The notes under the pieces: model-generated
The model's input: the letters and a program-made list of their open reading frames with translations, nothing else
Database searches by the model: none
Told to the model about the DNA's origin: nothing
Made by a program: the position numbers and the translations under genes
Assembly: GCA_039707465.1 (NCBI GenBank)
Contig: CM077649.1
Location: forward strand, 14,973,501-15,037,500
Source: Rhabdophis nuchalis
Lineage: Eukaryota > Chordata > Lepidosauria > Squamata > Natricidae
Direction: 5' to 3'
DNA length: 64,000 nt
Part shown: positions 11,601 to 22,839 of the stretch, piece by piece
How the letters are laid out: each line of letters opens with the position of its first letter
Numbering within the stretch: position 1 is the stretch's first letter

Positions 11601-14600
11601 ATTAACAGCAAAAACACGAAAGCTAGTATTAAAAACACAGATACAAGTATCAATATGCAATGGAGCATTCTCGTTCCCTCTGAAAGAGAAAGGGACATTG
11701 ATAAATTATTAACACATTGATAGATACATTTGCTACAAAGCGGCAGAAACATAAATGAAACAAAGTTATCAGTTTGTTGGATTACAATATAGCAATACAC
11801 TGCAATGAAAGTTCAGAAAAATGGTACTATACTATGTGTATTAATGAAGAAGTTTCTTTGCAGGAAGTGTCAATATAGCTGGAGAAAAATATACAGGACA
11901 TGGGGCAGAAAAAGCTATTAGAACCAATTGAATGTGGATTCCTGAACAGTGTTGAGTTATTGGTACTGTTGTCAGAAATTGGTTGGAGGTTAGATAATTA
12001 CATACGATATTAGTGCTATGAGAGAGGAGGATAGAGAGACAGAGAAAGACAGATTTGAGAAATAGAAATGCCTTCTCATACAGTGAAACATGCCTCATTA
12101 CTTTTCCTTTTTTTAGTTAAATTTAGGAGCAATCCCAGTGAAATAATCTGCAAACATGAACATTATATAGCGGAATACTGTCAAAATGTAGTACATTGTG
12201 TTTTAAGAAATCGTTACTTTTCATCTTAATGTAATGTTTCATGGCAAAAACTTGAACGTGATTTCTACAGAATTCAAGAACAAAAATTTAAACCCAGAGA
12301 AACTGATGAGAAGAAAGAAAAAGACTATAGGGCAAGACAAGACAGTACTATATGGACCATCTGAGATACCAATGTCAGTTTTCTACTTGAATTAAAGTGT
12401 ATTTCCTCTAGAAAGCTATAGTGAATTGTTCATTACTGCTATAATCTCAAGTAGCATCTTCAGTTAATTTGTATTAAGGTTTATATGTTTCAGTGAAAAA
12501 AACTTTGAGTGGCTTACACACTTTGTTACAGTACAACTTTCAAGCACAATTTAAATATGGATATTCAAACCACAAATGCTATAACAGTAAAATCATAATC
12601 ATAGCCAATATACAGCCATACTCCTGTTAATACAAGAAAAATCAGGTACTTCCTCTTCAGGAGTGACACAATATTCACCCATCCTGCAGAACAACCAGGT
12701 CTTGATCACTTTATGGAACAGAAGAAATAAGGACTATCCTTACCTCTACAGCAGAGGTTTGCAAACTTGGCAACTTTAAGACTTGTGGACTTCAACTCCC
12801 AGAATTCTCCAGCCAGCAGAGCTGGCTGGAGATTTCTGGGAGTTGAAGTCCACAAGTCTTAAAGTTGCCAAGTTTGCGAACCTCTGCTCTACAGAGATGC
12901 TATTCCCTAGGAGTAGGGCTGATACAGAGAAGGATCTCTGATATTATTTAAAGGCTGAGATGCAAGGAAATCTCAACAAGGAGGCAGAGAAGATGCGATG
13001 AGATATGGGACACATGTACTCAATAAGGAAGGCTGGATATTTGAGGCCAATCCTCACTTCCACTCCTGATCTTATCTTAAGGCCAGGTTATGTTACTCCT
13101 ACCAATAGTGATCCTGGCCACTGTTTTTTGAATGGCAGGCCAATTATAATGAATCTCTTACCTATTATCATATTAGATTGATTTGTATTTCCAAGACCTG
13201 GTTGCTGAGGAGAATTTGGTTATCAGTCATGTTTCCATGAAAGGAGAGATGATTTAAACAAAAAATAACCAGTGGGTGCAATCTATTCTTTTAATTCTGC
13301 ATCTGCATAATTATACATCAATTAAATAGTAATACACACCTGTGATTGTAGTCTCTGCACAATAAATATCACTTTTTACTCCTTCACGTCCATGCAGATT
13401 TGCTTCTACCCTAAAGCAATATGTGGTTCTTTCTTTTAGATCCTTAAATCTGTGTACAGTAGTCATGATTTCCTGTATAATAAAAAGAAAACCCAGTTAA
13501 AATATCATTATATAGTTCTTGTTACTCAAATTACAGCCCTTTCATATTAATTTCAGAAGTACAGCTGTTTTAGCTCATTGTAGGTTCATTGTAGGTGTTT
13601 ATCTGCAATACTTTGGGTTCAATCTAGGGATAGACAACCCCCAGCCCTCATGGATCCCCCAGAATCCTACTCTTGGCCTTCAGGTAGCTCTCAGTAGATA
13701 CAGCCAACATTTGTATTATGTGTAGAGCAATTATAGCCAATATTTTTAATTGAAATGGGGGAGGGGTAAATTTAAGGAGCATTGTTTTGCAAGATTTAAG
13801 GTACTCCTGCATCCATTTAAAAGATAGATCTGAAAAAATTGGCTTTAATCTTCCTAATAAAGGTACAATGCCTCCTGAAGCCCTCAGGCAAACAAAAAGA
13901 TATTATGGGCCCCCCAGATTGAAAAGATTACCGACCCCAAATCAATGATTTTTGCAGCACTATCTCCAATATTTCTTGTGACTGCCAAAGGCTTATATTC
14001 CAGAATATCTAAAATAGCTGCTTTTAAATTCTAAGCAATTAGGATAAAGGAAGCCCAGTATCACTGCTTAGTATAGTTGATCATAAATAGCCTAAGGCAG
14101 GGGTCTCAAACTCAATTTACCTGGGGGCCGCTGGAGGCAGAGGCTGGGTGAGGCTGGGCCGCATAAGGGATTCCACAGAGGTCCACTCCCCCTGCGGGCT
14201 GCACTAATATTATACTTTCATATCACGAGGGGGCCACAAGATACCGTCCTGTGGGCCGCAATTGGCCCGCGGGCCGCGAGAATGAGACCTCTGGCCTAAG
14301 GATTTATAATATGTTTGTTATCTCCAAAATCAAAAGTGCTCAAAGGGCTGCCTATCCCATCTATGCCTTTTGTAAAATATCTTCTGTTTGCTCTACTTTC
14401 CATGCCACATTGGCAATGGCTTTCTATAAATGTCACAGCAGGTAGTAGCATCTTGTCAATCATATCCAACCTCAGAAAAGTAAGAAGGGTTGGATTTGGT
14501 TATTGGCCAGATACGTAAGAAAAAAGTTCTGAAACAGTGGCAGGGACCAACTATTTATATTTTAAAAGCAACGTGGATATATTGAATTTGAGGTAGATTT

Positions 14601-15043
14601 TCCTCTGGACAAAAGTTCAGACGTTTGTAGACCTCTATCAAGGAATGAAAGCTGATCTCTAAATAATTTCAAAAAATCTTTCTATACAACCAAGTGTGAT
14701 TATCCCATCTAGATAAGAAGAAACTCTGTAGATAGTTGAAAAAGCTTTAGTAACGTCTAGGCTGTTTGTAATTACAAAGGATATGAGACTAATAATATGA
14801 AAAATCAAGAGGTCAGTCATATATAGATAAGCAGCCACAGAAACTGAATAAATAAGTAAAACCTCCCAGCCTCTGCCTCCACCTAATTCTTATCATCATC
14901 CCCTTTATATATTAAATTTATCTAAAGCATTTATATAGCCACCCATCTTTCAACCAATGCTACCGGTAGTAGGCATTAATAAAAAATTATATAATTTTTT
15001 ATCATCCAGTTAAACATTAAAACATTAAAAATAACAAATGTAT

Positions 15044-15103
<60 letters not shown>

Positions 15104-15154
15104 ATCTATCTATCTATCTATCTATCTATCTAACTATCTAACTATCTATCTATC

Positions 15155-15195
<41 letters not shown>

Positions 15196-15196
15196 A

Positions 15197-15235
<39 letters not shown>

Positions 15236-15509
15236 ACTATCTATCTATCATCTATCTATCTATCTATCTATCATCTATCTATCTATCTATCTATCATCTA
15301 TCTATCATCTATCTATCTATCTATCTATCATCTATCTATCTATCTAACTATCTATCTATCATCTATCTATCTATCTATCTATCTATCATCTATCTATCTA
15401 TCTATCTATCTATCATCTATCTATCATCTATCTATCTATCTATCTATCATCTATCTATCTATCTATCTAACTATCTATCTATCATCTATCTATCTATCTA
15501 TCATCTATC

Positions 15510-15594
<85 letters not shown>

Positions 15595-18500
15595 CCTACC
15601 TACCTACCTACCTACCTACCTACCTACCTACCTACCTATCTCCTATCTTTATTTTTCATACTTCTAGACTGCCCTTCTCCCTCAAAGAGGAATTGTAGGC
15701 AAAGTAAATGTTCAGCCTAATGTATTTGTTTTTATTACTGAATCTTAAGAATGTTCCTATAAATGTTGACCTGCAACAGTTTGGGTAATGATATATACAT
15801 AAATAAGAGATTAACAGATTTATTCAAATATTTCTTAACAATTCTTATTAGCTTATCAAAGAAAGGCAAGTACTTACTTCTTTATTTGCTGAATTTTCCC
15901 AATAGATTGTATAGCCAAATGAAGAGAAATTACTTCTTTTCTCAAAGGGAGGCAAGAAACTTATAAGAATTGTATTAGCTTCTGAGGTTACATTTATTTC
16001 TCTCGGAGGTCCTATAATGGCTAAAATGAATAAACACCATTATTTTAACCAAACATCATGTCGCCATTATTTTAATCAAATAGGCATAAGAAACTTGTAT
16101 TTGAGAGTATTTGCATTCAAAAAGAAATGCTTACTTTCAGCATTTTCTGCCACTGTCATTTGAATACATGGAATAAACTCCACCATTTATCTAGAAGCCG
16201 AAGGACACATAAATGGGAGACCCCTGTGAATTGAGTTTAGCATTTTCTGCTCTAGTCTGCATTAATATCTACCCAAACACTGCATCATATCTTGTATGAA
16301 AGAATTTGGTACTTTCTAATAGTACTGGTTCTAGATTTTAAGTTTATTTTTCACCATAAAACAGGGGTCTCCAACCTTTGCAACTTTAAGTCTGAAGGAC
16401 TTCAGCTCCCAGACTTCTCCAGCCAGCAAAGCTGGCTGGAGAAGTCTGGGAGCTGAAGTCCTTCAGACTTAAAGTTGCAAAGGTTGGAGACCCCTGCCAT
16501 AAAAGCTCACTGGGTGACTCAGAACATATCATCCCATAAGGTTATTGTTGTGGAAGTGAAAAGTAGAGAGGTGTATGCTACACAGGACACCCCGGGTTTC
16601 TGAAGGAAAAGGGGGATATAAATCTTATAAATGAATCCACCAAAACCTACATAATATTATTAAAGATATGATGACAAGAGAAGCAACAGCAATAATGGGA
16701 AAAGTCTATATGACTTTATTTGTATAGAATGTTTAAGGTAGGTTAATTATTCACATAACGCTACATCATATGTTCTGACAAATAATGAAAATCTTATCAT
16801 TCCACAATGCAGTGGTTATATGACCTCATCTAAAATTTTCTTACACAGAGGATAATGTACCAATGAAACACATGAATATTTTTCTTGGGCTGAAAAAGGT
16901 ATGTCAGTGAACCTCTCTGTACCAGCATGAGTAACACATATAAAATAAAGATAATTGTGAGTAATATGTCTCTATGAAATGAAATGTACAATTCTGCTTC
17001 TAACATACTTTTATGAATAGCTGTATATTGTTATGATAAATAAGTCTCATTCCTTTTTTTAAAAAAAAAAGCTTATTGACAAGTTTTTATGAAAGAGTCA
17101 ATTTTATAAAATGGCTTTGGATCTTAGTGATGCCATTATAAATTATTCAGTCTCTTGAGACAAAATCAAGACTCGGTATTATCGTATAGGCCAGGGGTGG
17201 GCAAACTTTGCAACTTTAAGTCTGAAGGACTTCAGCTCCCAGACTGGCTGGAGAAGTCTGGGAGCTGAAGTCCTTCAGACTTAAAGTTGCAAAGTTTGCC
17301 CACCCCTGGTACAGGCCCTATCTTTTGTTCTCTTGCCCACGGTTTTCGCTTTCACATATGAAATGACTAAAAATACTATATTTAGTCAGAGGCTTAATTC
17401 ATCAATAAATAATAACAAGGTACAAATAAAACATACTATCTTTTTGAGCAACAAAGGAATCTGTTTCAGTCCATTCAGATTTTAAGTTGCCTTCTTCAGC
17501 TCTAACCCGCAAAATAACTCCAAGAGAGTTCTTGATAGGCTTAAAGTCACATTCAGGTTTTGTGATATCTCCGCAGTTCACTTTTTCCCATGTTCGGTCA
17601 GAAGGACTGCAATATAAATACAAAGACAGTAGAATTCCTTAGTGGTGTAATCTGAATGACAGCATATGATAAAGAATAGTAATTTATATTTGACATTTGA
17701 CAACTGTTTACTTACAAGCAACGCTGAACGCTGTAAAACACTGGGCCATTGATTCCCTTAACTGGAGACCAGATCAATACATTCTGAAAGTTATATGATT
17801 TAATTGTCACATTCTGTGGTGCTTGTAGGGATAGAGAAAATCCTAAAAAGGCAAAGAAACAAGAGATTATTATTATTATTTATTATTTTATTGGATTTAT
17901 CAACCACCCCCTCTCTCCGAAGGAACTCGGGGCGGTGCACAGGAAATTAAAAAACATATAAATATAACAATTATAAATATTTAAAACCACATTAAATAAC
18001 TATCGCCCTGTGCTAAAATTTAACTCATTAAAACTATTCCCCTTAAAATCCCGATTAAACAATTCATCTCCCAGACTACAGGCTAGGTGCGGTAGGTTAG
18101 GCCAGGCCGGTCTGATGGAAAAGATAGGTCTTTAACTTTTGGCGGAAGGAGCGGAGGTCCGTGGTAGTTCTAAGTTCGGGGGGCAGGTCGTTCCAGAGGG
18201 TTGGGCCCGCCACAGAGAAGGCCCTTCTCCTGGGCGTCGCCCGCTGGCATTGCCTAGTGGCACCTGGAGAAGTCCCTCTCTGTGGGAGTGAATCGTGCGA
18301 AGGGATGTATGGGGTAGGATACGATCCTTCAAATAACTAAGTCCCGTGCCATGGAGCGCTTTAAAGATAGTGATCCACACTTTGAAGCTAAAGGAATAAA
18401 AATGTAATATCCACAAGTCACCATACTCCAAAACACTTCAATGGTGAGGTGAGTTGGCCATTATTGATGCAGATATAATACTGTATGCGGAAGGGTAATA

Positions 18501-21500
18501 ATTAATCTTATTGTAGTGTGCCATATTTTTATACCAACCTATTTCTGGTGATTCAAATCAATTTACATAAAACTTCTTAATATTCCCAACATTTGCAAAT
18601 GTTTGCAACTTAAAGCCTATCAGGGTAATTTCTTAGCCGGTCTAGCTTAGAACTAGAGCCCAGCCGCGACACAATCTGAGCCAATAAGTAAATGGATTTT
18701 AGAATTTTAATGGGAATATTTTAGCACAGCTTCTAAGTTTAATTGTATTTTAGTTATTACTACTGTATTTATTGTTATTTATTGCTGTTTTTTTAATTCC
18801 CTGTGCACCGCCTTGAGCCATCTTTGGAGAAGGAGCGGTATATAAATCAAATAAAACTAAAACTAAACTAAACTACTGTTTCGCAAATCAAAAGCAAGGT
18901 GGGGACTCTCCTTACTTCAAGGTTAAAGTATCCATTACTCCCTTAGTCTCTCGTGAAGTGGACACCTAGAGAAGTCCCCTTCAAGGTGCACGCATGGGGG
19001 ACGGATAGGAGGAAGCTACCATGGGTGCCAAGGCTAAAATCAGTGAATTTAATTGAGTCCCAATTAGTGTTAGAACTGTCACAGTGGTAACTTTGGACAC
19101 TTTTTCCAATTTGAATTCTGGAGAAAGAGAGACCGAAAAGAGAGAGGGCCTTGGGAGGTATAGATAGAAGGATAGATCCAAAAGAAGGATGGAATCCAAG
19201 CACAAGGAAATTCTCCAACTGCCAGAATGGCATGTTGAGAAATAAATAGTTGTTGTCATGGAAAGTTAACAGCCTACAAATACTTTGTAAAATATAAACT
19301 TACTAGAGATATCTTGCTGTGAGAACTAAGATACTACAGTATTTTAAAACTCAAGGTTGAAAAAGCAAAAGTATTTGGAAGGAGTGAAAAAGAGATAAAG
19401 TTCCAGTAACCATAAATGGGCAGTTTCTCGTTTGGGGAAATTTAGCCTTGCATCATAGAGATGAGGGAGGTAAGCTCTTCCCAAAATATCAATGCAGATT
19501 ATTTTGACAGCTACATTCATTAAAACATGATGCAACAAGACAAGTAATTATAATTCATAGAGGTACGTTATATGTTACAACCAGCTCTATATCTGACACC
19601 TCATTTTTTTTATCTACCTACTAACTGCAATCCATTCACCAGCTTTTGTAGTCTTACTGAAATCACCCATTTATTTTGAAAGTGTCTATATAACCATTTA
19701 AAAGGCACCAAGCAAATATCTGTATTGCTAGCATTCATAGCAATCCTACAGGTCATAAGAACATAAGAATAGCCTTGCTGGAACAGGCCACAGCCCATCT
19801 GGTCCAGCATTCTGTCTCACACAGTGGCTCATCATTTGCTTCAGGGTCTTCCCAAGCAGATGTCTTCACCTGCTTATGATTCCCTGCAAATGGCATTGAG
19901 AAATATCCTGCCTATCTCTCCATCCCGGAGGGTGTCCTTAGGCATCCATCATGATAGCCATGGATGCCCTTGTTCTCCATGAACTCCTCTCATCCTTTCT
20001 TAAAGGTGTCGAGGCTGACAGCGGTCCCCACTTCTTCTGGCAGGGAGTTCCATAGACCAGCGATCCTCTGGGTGAAAAAGTACTTCCTCTTATTTGTTTG
20101 AGGTCTAGCTATCAAAAGTTTCATGGAGTGCCCCCTAGTTCTAGTGTTGTGCAATAGGGAAAACAGTTTTTCCTTTTCTACTTTGTCCACACCGTGCATG
20201 ATTTTATAGACTTCAATCAGGTCACCTCTCAGGCGCCGTCGTTCTAGAGTGAAGAGGCCCAGCCATTGCAGCCTCAGTCAACTTAGTTCTCATCCCATTG
20301 TCCCATAAATGTACTTAAATAACAATATTCATAACTAAATAGGCTAGTGATGCAGCTTTAGTCACTATCCATTTTAAAAAAAATAGGTAGATTCAGAACT
20401 TTATAGCGTAGTATCTCTTTTTCCAAGAAGCAGCCCAACTTTTCAAAGCTTATCAAAAGTAATACAATAATACAATAGCAGAGTTGGAAGGGACATTGGA
20501 GGTCATCTAGTCCAACCCCCTGCCTAGGCAGGAAACCCTATACCGTTTCAGACAAATGGCTATCCAACAACTTCTTGAAGACTTCCAGTGTTGGGGCATT
20601 CACAACTTCTGGAGGCAACTTCTGTTCCACTGGTTAATTGTTCTAACTGTCAGGAAATTTCTTCTCAGTTCTAAGTTGCTTCTCTCCTTGATTCGTTTCC
20701 ACCCATTGCTTCTTGTTCTGCCCTCAGGTGCTTTGCAGAATAGTTTGACTCCCTCTTCTTTGTGGCAACCCCTGAGATATTGGAACACTGCTATCATGTC
20801 TCCCCTAGTCCTTCTTTTCATTAAACTAGACATACCCAGTTCCTGCAACCGTTCTTCATATGTTTTAGTCTCCAGTCCCCTAATCATCTTGGTTGCTCTT
20901 CTCTGCACTCTTTCCAGAGGCCTTATAAAGTGGTATTAACAACTTTATAATGAAGAAGTGCCTTCTCCTCCCCATAAATTCGCCATTTTTCAATCCCGGC
21001 AGCCAACCTTTGCCTTTAAGACAAGCCTTCCTTTACCCTACAGCTGTAAAGTCTCTGACTACCGACCTTTGATTTAATAGTCTACCATTTATTGTTTGTT
21101 TGTTTATTCATTTGTTTGTTCGTTGGTCTTATCGCCCCAAGAAAACCCACCTGCTAAGATTAGACATGAACTCAATAAAGAGACTGTTGGAAAGAGATAG
21201 CAACCTTATATGCAGATGCTGAAAAATTCAACCAATTCCTTTTTGGGGGCTTTAAAAAACAAACAAACACAATCTACCAATCAGAGGTTCCCAACCTTGG
21301 CAACTTTAAGACTTGTGGACTTCAACTCCCAGAATTCTCCAGCCAGATGCTGAAAAATTCAACCAATTCCTTTTTGGGGGCTTTAAAAAAACCCATACAA
21401 TCTACCAATCAGAGGTTCCCAACCTTTGCAACTTTAAGACTTGTGGACTTCAACTCCCAGAATTCTCCAGCCAGATGCTGAAAAATTCAGCCCATTCCTT

Positions 21501-22388
21501 TTTGGGGGCTTTTAAAGAACACACACAATGTACCAATCAGAGGTTCCCAACCTTTGCAACTTTAAGACTTGTGGACTTCAATTCCCAGAATTCTCCAGCC
21601 AGATGCTGAAAAATTCAGCCCATTCCTTTTTGGGGGCTTTAAAAAACAAACAAACACAATCTACCAATCAGAGGTTCCCAACCTTGGCAACTTTAAGACT
21701 TGTGGACTTCAACTTCCAGAATTCTCCAGCCAGATGCTGAAAAATTCAGCCCATTCCTTTTTGGGGGCTTTTAAAAAACACACACAATCTACCAATCAGA
21801 GGTTCCCAACCTTGGCAACTTTTAAGACTTGTGGACTTCAACTCCCAGAATTCTCCAGCCGCCAGATGCTGAAAAATTCAGCCCATTCCTTTTGGGGGGC
21901 TTTTAAAAAACACACACAATCTACCAATCAGAGGTTCCCAACCTTGGCAACTTTAAGACTTGTGGACTTCAACTCCCAGAATTCTCCAGCCAGATGCTGA
22001 AAAATTCAGCCCATTCCTTTTGGGGGGCTTTTAAAAAAAACCCACACAATCTACCAATCAGAGGTTCCCAACCTTGGCAACTTTAAGACTTGTGGACTTC
22101 AACTCCCAGAATTCTCCAGCCAGCAGAGCTGGCTGGAGAATTCTGGGAGTTGAAGTCCACAAGTCTTAAAGTTCCCAAGGTTGGGGACCCCACCTCATTC
22201 AAAGGCACAAGAACCTCCAGATTCCGTCTCCCCAGGACCGCTCCAAGCCACCCGCCAGCGCTATTCTTTTTTTCCCCACACCCTTTGGAAAGTACCTCCC
22301 AGCCCCCTGACCACTAACCTTCGCCAACCGCGGAAAGCAGCAGCCTCCCGAGGAAGAGGAACAGGAGCCCTTCGCCGAGGGCTGACAT
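8498..22388 (-). CDS. IFNGR2: IFNGR2, interferon-gamma receptor beta chain (complete, 7 exons)
   Basis: Signal-transducing chain of the interferon-gamma receptor; it pairs with IFNGR1 at the plasma membrane and carries JAK2. Exons join as 22388-22319, 17842-17716, 17606-17437, 16020-15878, 13472-13340, 11679-11525 and 8635-8498; all junctions have GT/AG and matching phase, giving 936 bases and 311 residues (the human protein is 337). Layout: signal peptide 1-23; two fibronectin III domains (about 27-124 and 125-214) with [13 protein letters not shown], typical of the D1-D2 linker; transmembrane segment about 221-243; tail with [13 protein letters not shown] and HYAEELND resembling human KYRGLIKYWFHTPP and IEEYLKD, the JAK2-binding region; then [11 protein letters not shown] like human DVWDSVSIIS. 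Position next to IFNAR1 and TMEM50B supports the call. IL10RB was considered, but the tail does not fit. Confidence 0.94.
8906..9761. mobile_element. TA element, right end missing, with CTAC/CTCT microsatellite
   Basis: Starts CCGTATTTTTCAGAGTATAA next to TA at 8904-8905. The interior matches the copy at 41526-43556, including GAATTACGTTGGTCAAGTAC and CAGCACATGGGTAAATA. From about 9480 it runs into CTAC, CTAT and CTCT simple repeats and lacks the right terminal repeat seen at 43505-43556. Confidence 0.7.
9765..10010. mobile_element. MITE fragment related to 6822-7215
   Basis: Shares TTTGTGACCTGACAA, AAGTCATTGGGGAAGCC, TTCACTTAACAACTGTGACA and GCTTAGCAATGGAAATTTTG with the element at 6822-7215, ending near GTTGTGAGTCAAGGACTTC. 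Confidence 0.6.
11424..11482. mobile_element. Half of a palindromic element (GTCTGCAAAG type)
   Basis: Begins CAGGGGTCTGCAAAGTTGGC and continues TTTTAAGACGGGTGGACTTC to CTCCCAGAATGC, then stops. It corresponds to the left arm of the full copies at 59207-59341 and 60629-60763. Confidence 0.7.
11525..11679 (-). CDS. IFNGR2: IFNGR2 exon 6 (transmembrane and JAK2-binding box)
   Basis: 155 bases as 2 + 51 codons; acceptor TTTCTCTTTCAG, donor GAG|GTATGT. It encodes the hydrophobic run [20 protein letters not shown], then [20 protein letters not shown]. The PPLTIP motif stands where human has PPSIP, with one extra residue. Confidence 0.93.
11680..13339. other. IFNGR2 intron 5
   Basis: Holds one complete palindromic element (12752-12886). 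The rest is AT-rich with no recognisable gene or repeat. Confidence 0.6.
12752..12886. mobile_element. Palindromic element, type A, with perfect 8-bp target duplication
   Basis: 135 bp, from CAGAGGTTTGCAAACTTGGC to its near-complement, centred on CAGCAGAGCTGGCTG. Flanked by CTCTACAG at 12744-12751 and 12887-12894. The 8-bp duplication and CAG..CTG ends are those of hAT transposons. No coding capacity. Confidence 0.9.
13340..13472 (-). CDS. IFNGR2: IFNGR2 exon 5 (second half of D2)
   Basis: 133 bases as 44 codons + 1; acceptor TTATACAG, donor G|GTGTGT. It encodes [20 protein letters not shown] and [11 protein letters not shown], including the TxYCxxV motif and closing cysteine of D2. Confidence 0.92.
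14098..14293. mobile_element. hAT-like non-autonomous element with perfect 8-bp TSD
   Basis: 196 bp from CAGGGGTCTCAAACTCAATT to GAGAATGAGACCTCTG, with GCCTAAGG on both sides (14090-14097, 14294-14301). The interior is GC-rich (GGCCCGCGGGCCGCG), like other CAGGGGTCTC hAT MITEs. Confidence 0.85.
15044..15642. repeat. Long (CTAT)n microsatellite with CTAC and CTGT ends
   Basis: Starts (GTCT)n, then CTAT units for about 550 bases broken regularly by CATCTAT and CTAACTAT variants, and ends in (CTAC)n. It lies 235 bases past the IFNGR2 exon 4 donor. Confidence 0.95.
15878..16020 (-). CDS. IFNGR2: IFNGR2 exon 4 (D1-D2 linker, first half of D2)
   Basis: 143 bases as 2 + 47 codons; acceptor CATTTTAG, donor GAA|GTAAGT. 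It encodes [20 protein letters not shown] and [14 protein letters not shown], parallel to human VGPPENIEVTPGEGSLIIRF. Confidence 0.94.
16362..16496. mobile_element. Palindromic element, type B, perfect 8-bp TSD
   Basis: 135 bp, CAGGGGTCTCCAACCTTTGC to its exact complement, flanked by CCATAAAA at 16354-16361 and 16497-16504. The two arms appear identical over about 65 bp with a very short spacer, suggesting recent origin or homogenisation. Confidence 0.9.
17192..17308. mobile_element. Palindromic element, type B, shortened centre
   Basis: 117 bp, CAGGGGTGGGCAAACTTTGC to its complement. The centre AGACTGGCTGGAGAAGTCT lacks one copy of the inner segment. Flanks GTATAGGC and GTACAGGC differ at one base. 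Confidence 0.85.
17437..17606 (-). CDS. IFNGR2: IFNGR2 exon 3 (second half of D1)
   Basis: 170 bases as 1 + 56 codons + 1; acceptor ATTGCAG, donor A|GTATGT. It encodes [18 protein letters not shown] and [16 protein letters not shown], matching the cysteine pair and LRLRAELG.LHSAW region of human IFNGR2. The intron between this exon and exon 2 is only 109 bases. Confidence 0.93.
17716..17842 (-). CDS. IFNGR2: IFNGR2 exon 2 (first half of FNIII D1)
   Basis: 127 bases as 2 + 41 codons + 2; acceptor TTTTTTAG, donor TT|GTAAGT. It encodes [20 protein letters not shown] and ends PVFYSVQRC, typical of the first strands of a class II cytokine receptor domain, with one N-glycosylation site (NVT). Confidence 0.92.
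17862..18430 (-). mobile_element. L2-like LINE 3' fragment
   Basis: Reading the - strand gives remnants of the LINE C-terminus ([20 protein letters not shown], then frameshifted [11 protein letters not shown]), followed by CACCGCCCCGAGTTCC and a TTA/TTTA tail at 17862-17890. It matches the C-terminal coding end of the larger LINE at 51489-52790. Confidence 0.8.
18690..18875 (+). mobile_element. L2-like LINE 3' tail
   Basis: Ends CCCTGTGCACCGCCTTGAGC, then GAGAAGGAGCGGTATATAAA and an AAATAAAACTAAAAC tail, the typical 3' end of this LINE in + orientation. Confidence 0.65.
19745..20300 (-). mobile_element. CR1-like LINE 3' fragment
   Basis: The - strand frame at 20199-19990 reads [20 protein letters not shown] and [17 protein letters not shown], typical of the CR1 reverse-transcriptase C-terminus. 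The 3' part carries ATAAGAACATAAGAATAGCC in + orientation. Confidence 0.75.
20461..20935 (-). mobile_element. CR1 LINE 3' fragment
   Basis: The - strand frame reads [20 protein letters not shown] and [18 protein letters not shown], the CR1 C-terminus. It ends in the sequence complementary to AATACAATAGCAGAGTTGG at 20461-20487. Tails that grow AATA(C/G) microsatellites are known for snake CR1 elements. Confidence 0.85.
21217..22190. repeat. Seven-unit tandem array built on half a palindromic element
   Basis: The motif TCAGAGGTTCCCAACC recurs at 21281, 21409, 21537, 21668, 21796, 21928 and 22058, a spacing of 128-132 bases. Each unit is one left arm of the type A element plus the segment GATGCTGAAAAATTCAGCCC to CACACAATCTACCAA. 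Only the last unit (22059-22190) continues into the right arm. The array ends about 130 bases from IFNGR2 exon 1, inside intron 1. Confidence 0.92.
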
Positions 22389-22740
22389 GCCGCCGGCGCT
22401 TCCTCTGCTTCACGCGCCTCCCGAAGGGCCAAGCAGCGGTTCTCTCGCCATTCTTTTGCACCCCCGAGATCGCCAGGCCGCGACTGCCCCGAGCCTCCCC
22501 GTAGGAGCCTCCCCGTCGGCTTCCCGAACGAGGGCGGAGGCGGAACTGGCGGAGGCGGCGCAAAAGCTCCGGCTTTTGCTTCCTATTCCGCACGGGCAGT
22601 AGTAGTTCGCAGCCCGGGAGTGTGAAAGCAGCGGGAGACGGTCGAGGGCTGCGCGTGTGGGACTTGCGGAGGCTGCCTTGCCTTTCCCCGCAGCGCTCTT
22701 ATTAACTCCAGGGGCGAAACGTGAGGAGCCTGTGGCCTTG
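22230..22740 (-). promoter_or_regulatory. CpG-rich promoter region of IFNGR2
   Basis: Dense CG dinucleotides and high GC, unlike the surrounding AT-rich DNA, spanning exon 1 and about 350 bases upstream. No TATA box is obvious. This is typical of a CpG-island promoter; several overlapping open frames here arise from base composition. Confidence 0.75.
22319..22388 (-). CDS. IFNGR2: IFNGR2 exon 1 (start codon, signal peptide)
   Basis: ATG at 22388-22386, encoding [20 protein letters not shown] and VGE, then one base before donor G|GTTAGT. A hydrophobic leucine/phenylalanine core makes a good signal peptide. It lies in a CpG-rich block, and its phase (one base left over) fits exon 2. Confidence 0.9.
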
Positions 22741-22839
22741 CAAACTCAATCTGACATGATTTTAATGCAGTTCAACTGCAGTGGTGGGGTGTTTTTTTAG
22801 AACCTCCTCTCTAGGTGTGGCCTATTTTGTGGGCGTGGC

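Larger units (their letters stand above)
13473..15877. other. IFNGR2 intron 4
   Basis: Holds a short hAT element (14098-14293) and a roughly 590-bp CTAT microsatellite (15044-15642). The stretches 13473-14097 and 14302-15043 show nothing else recognisable. Confidence 0.6.
16021..17436. other. IFNGR2 intron 3
   Basis: Holds two palindromic elements (16362-16496 and 17192-17308); otherwise AT-rich with no recognisable feature. Confidence 0.6.
17843..22318. other. IFNGR2 intron 1
   Basis: Holds L2-like and CR1 LINE fragments (17862-18430, 18690-18875, 19745-20300, 20461-20935) and the seven-unit tandem array (21217-22190). The stretches 18876-19744 and 20936-21216 show nothing recognisable. 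Confidence 0.6.

Noticed and set aside
21217..22190. Regular repeats with similar spacing, superficially like a CRISPR array
   Set aside because: The units are 128-132 bp and almost identical throughout, with no variable spacers, and the genome is a vertebrate's.
8498..22388. IL10RB as identity of the seven-exon gene
   Set aside because: The [13 protein letters not shown] linker, [15 protein letters not shown] box and PWDIISVTS tail align with IFNGR2, and the position between IFNAR1 and TMEM50B is that of IFNGR2.
22181..22602. Several overlapping open frames on both strands near 22.2-22.6 kb
   Set aside because: They arise from the CpG-rich base composition around IFNGR2 exon 1; only the 70-base exon on the - strand fits splicing and homology.
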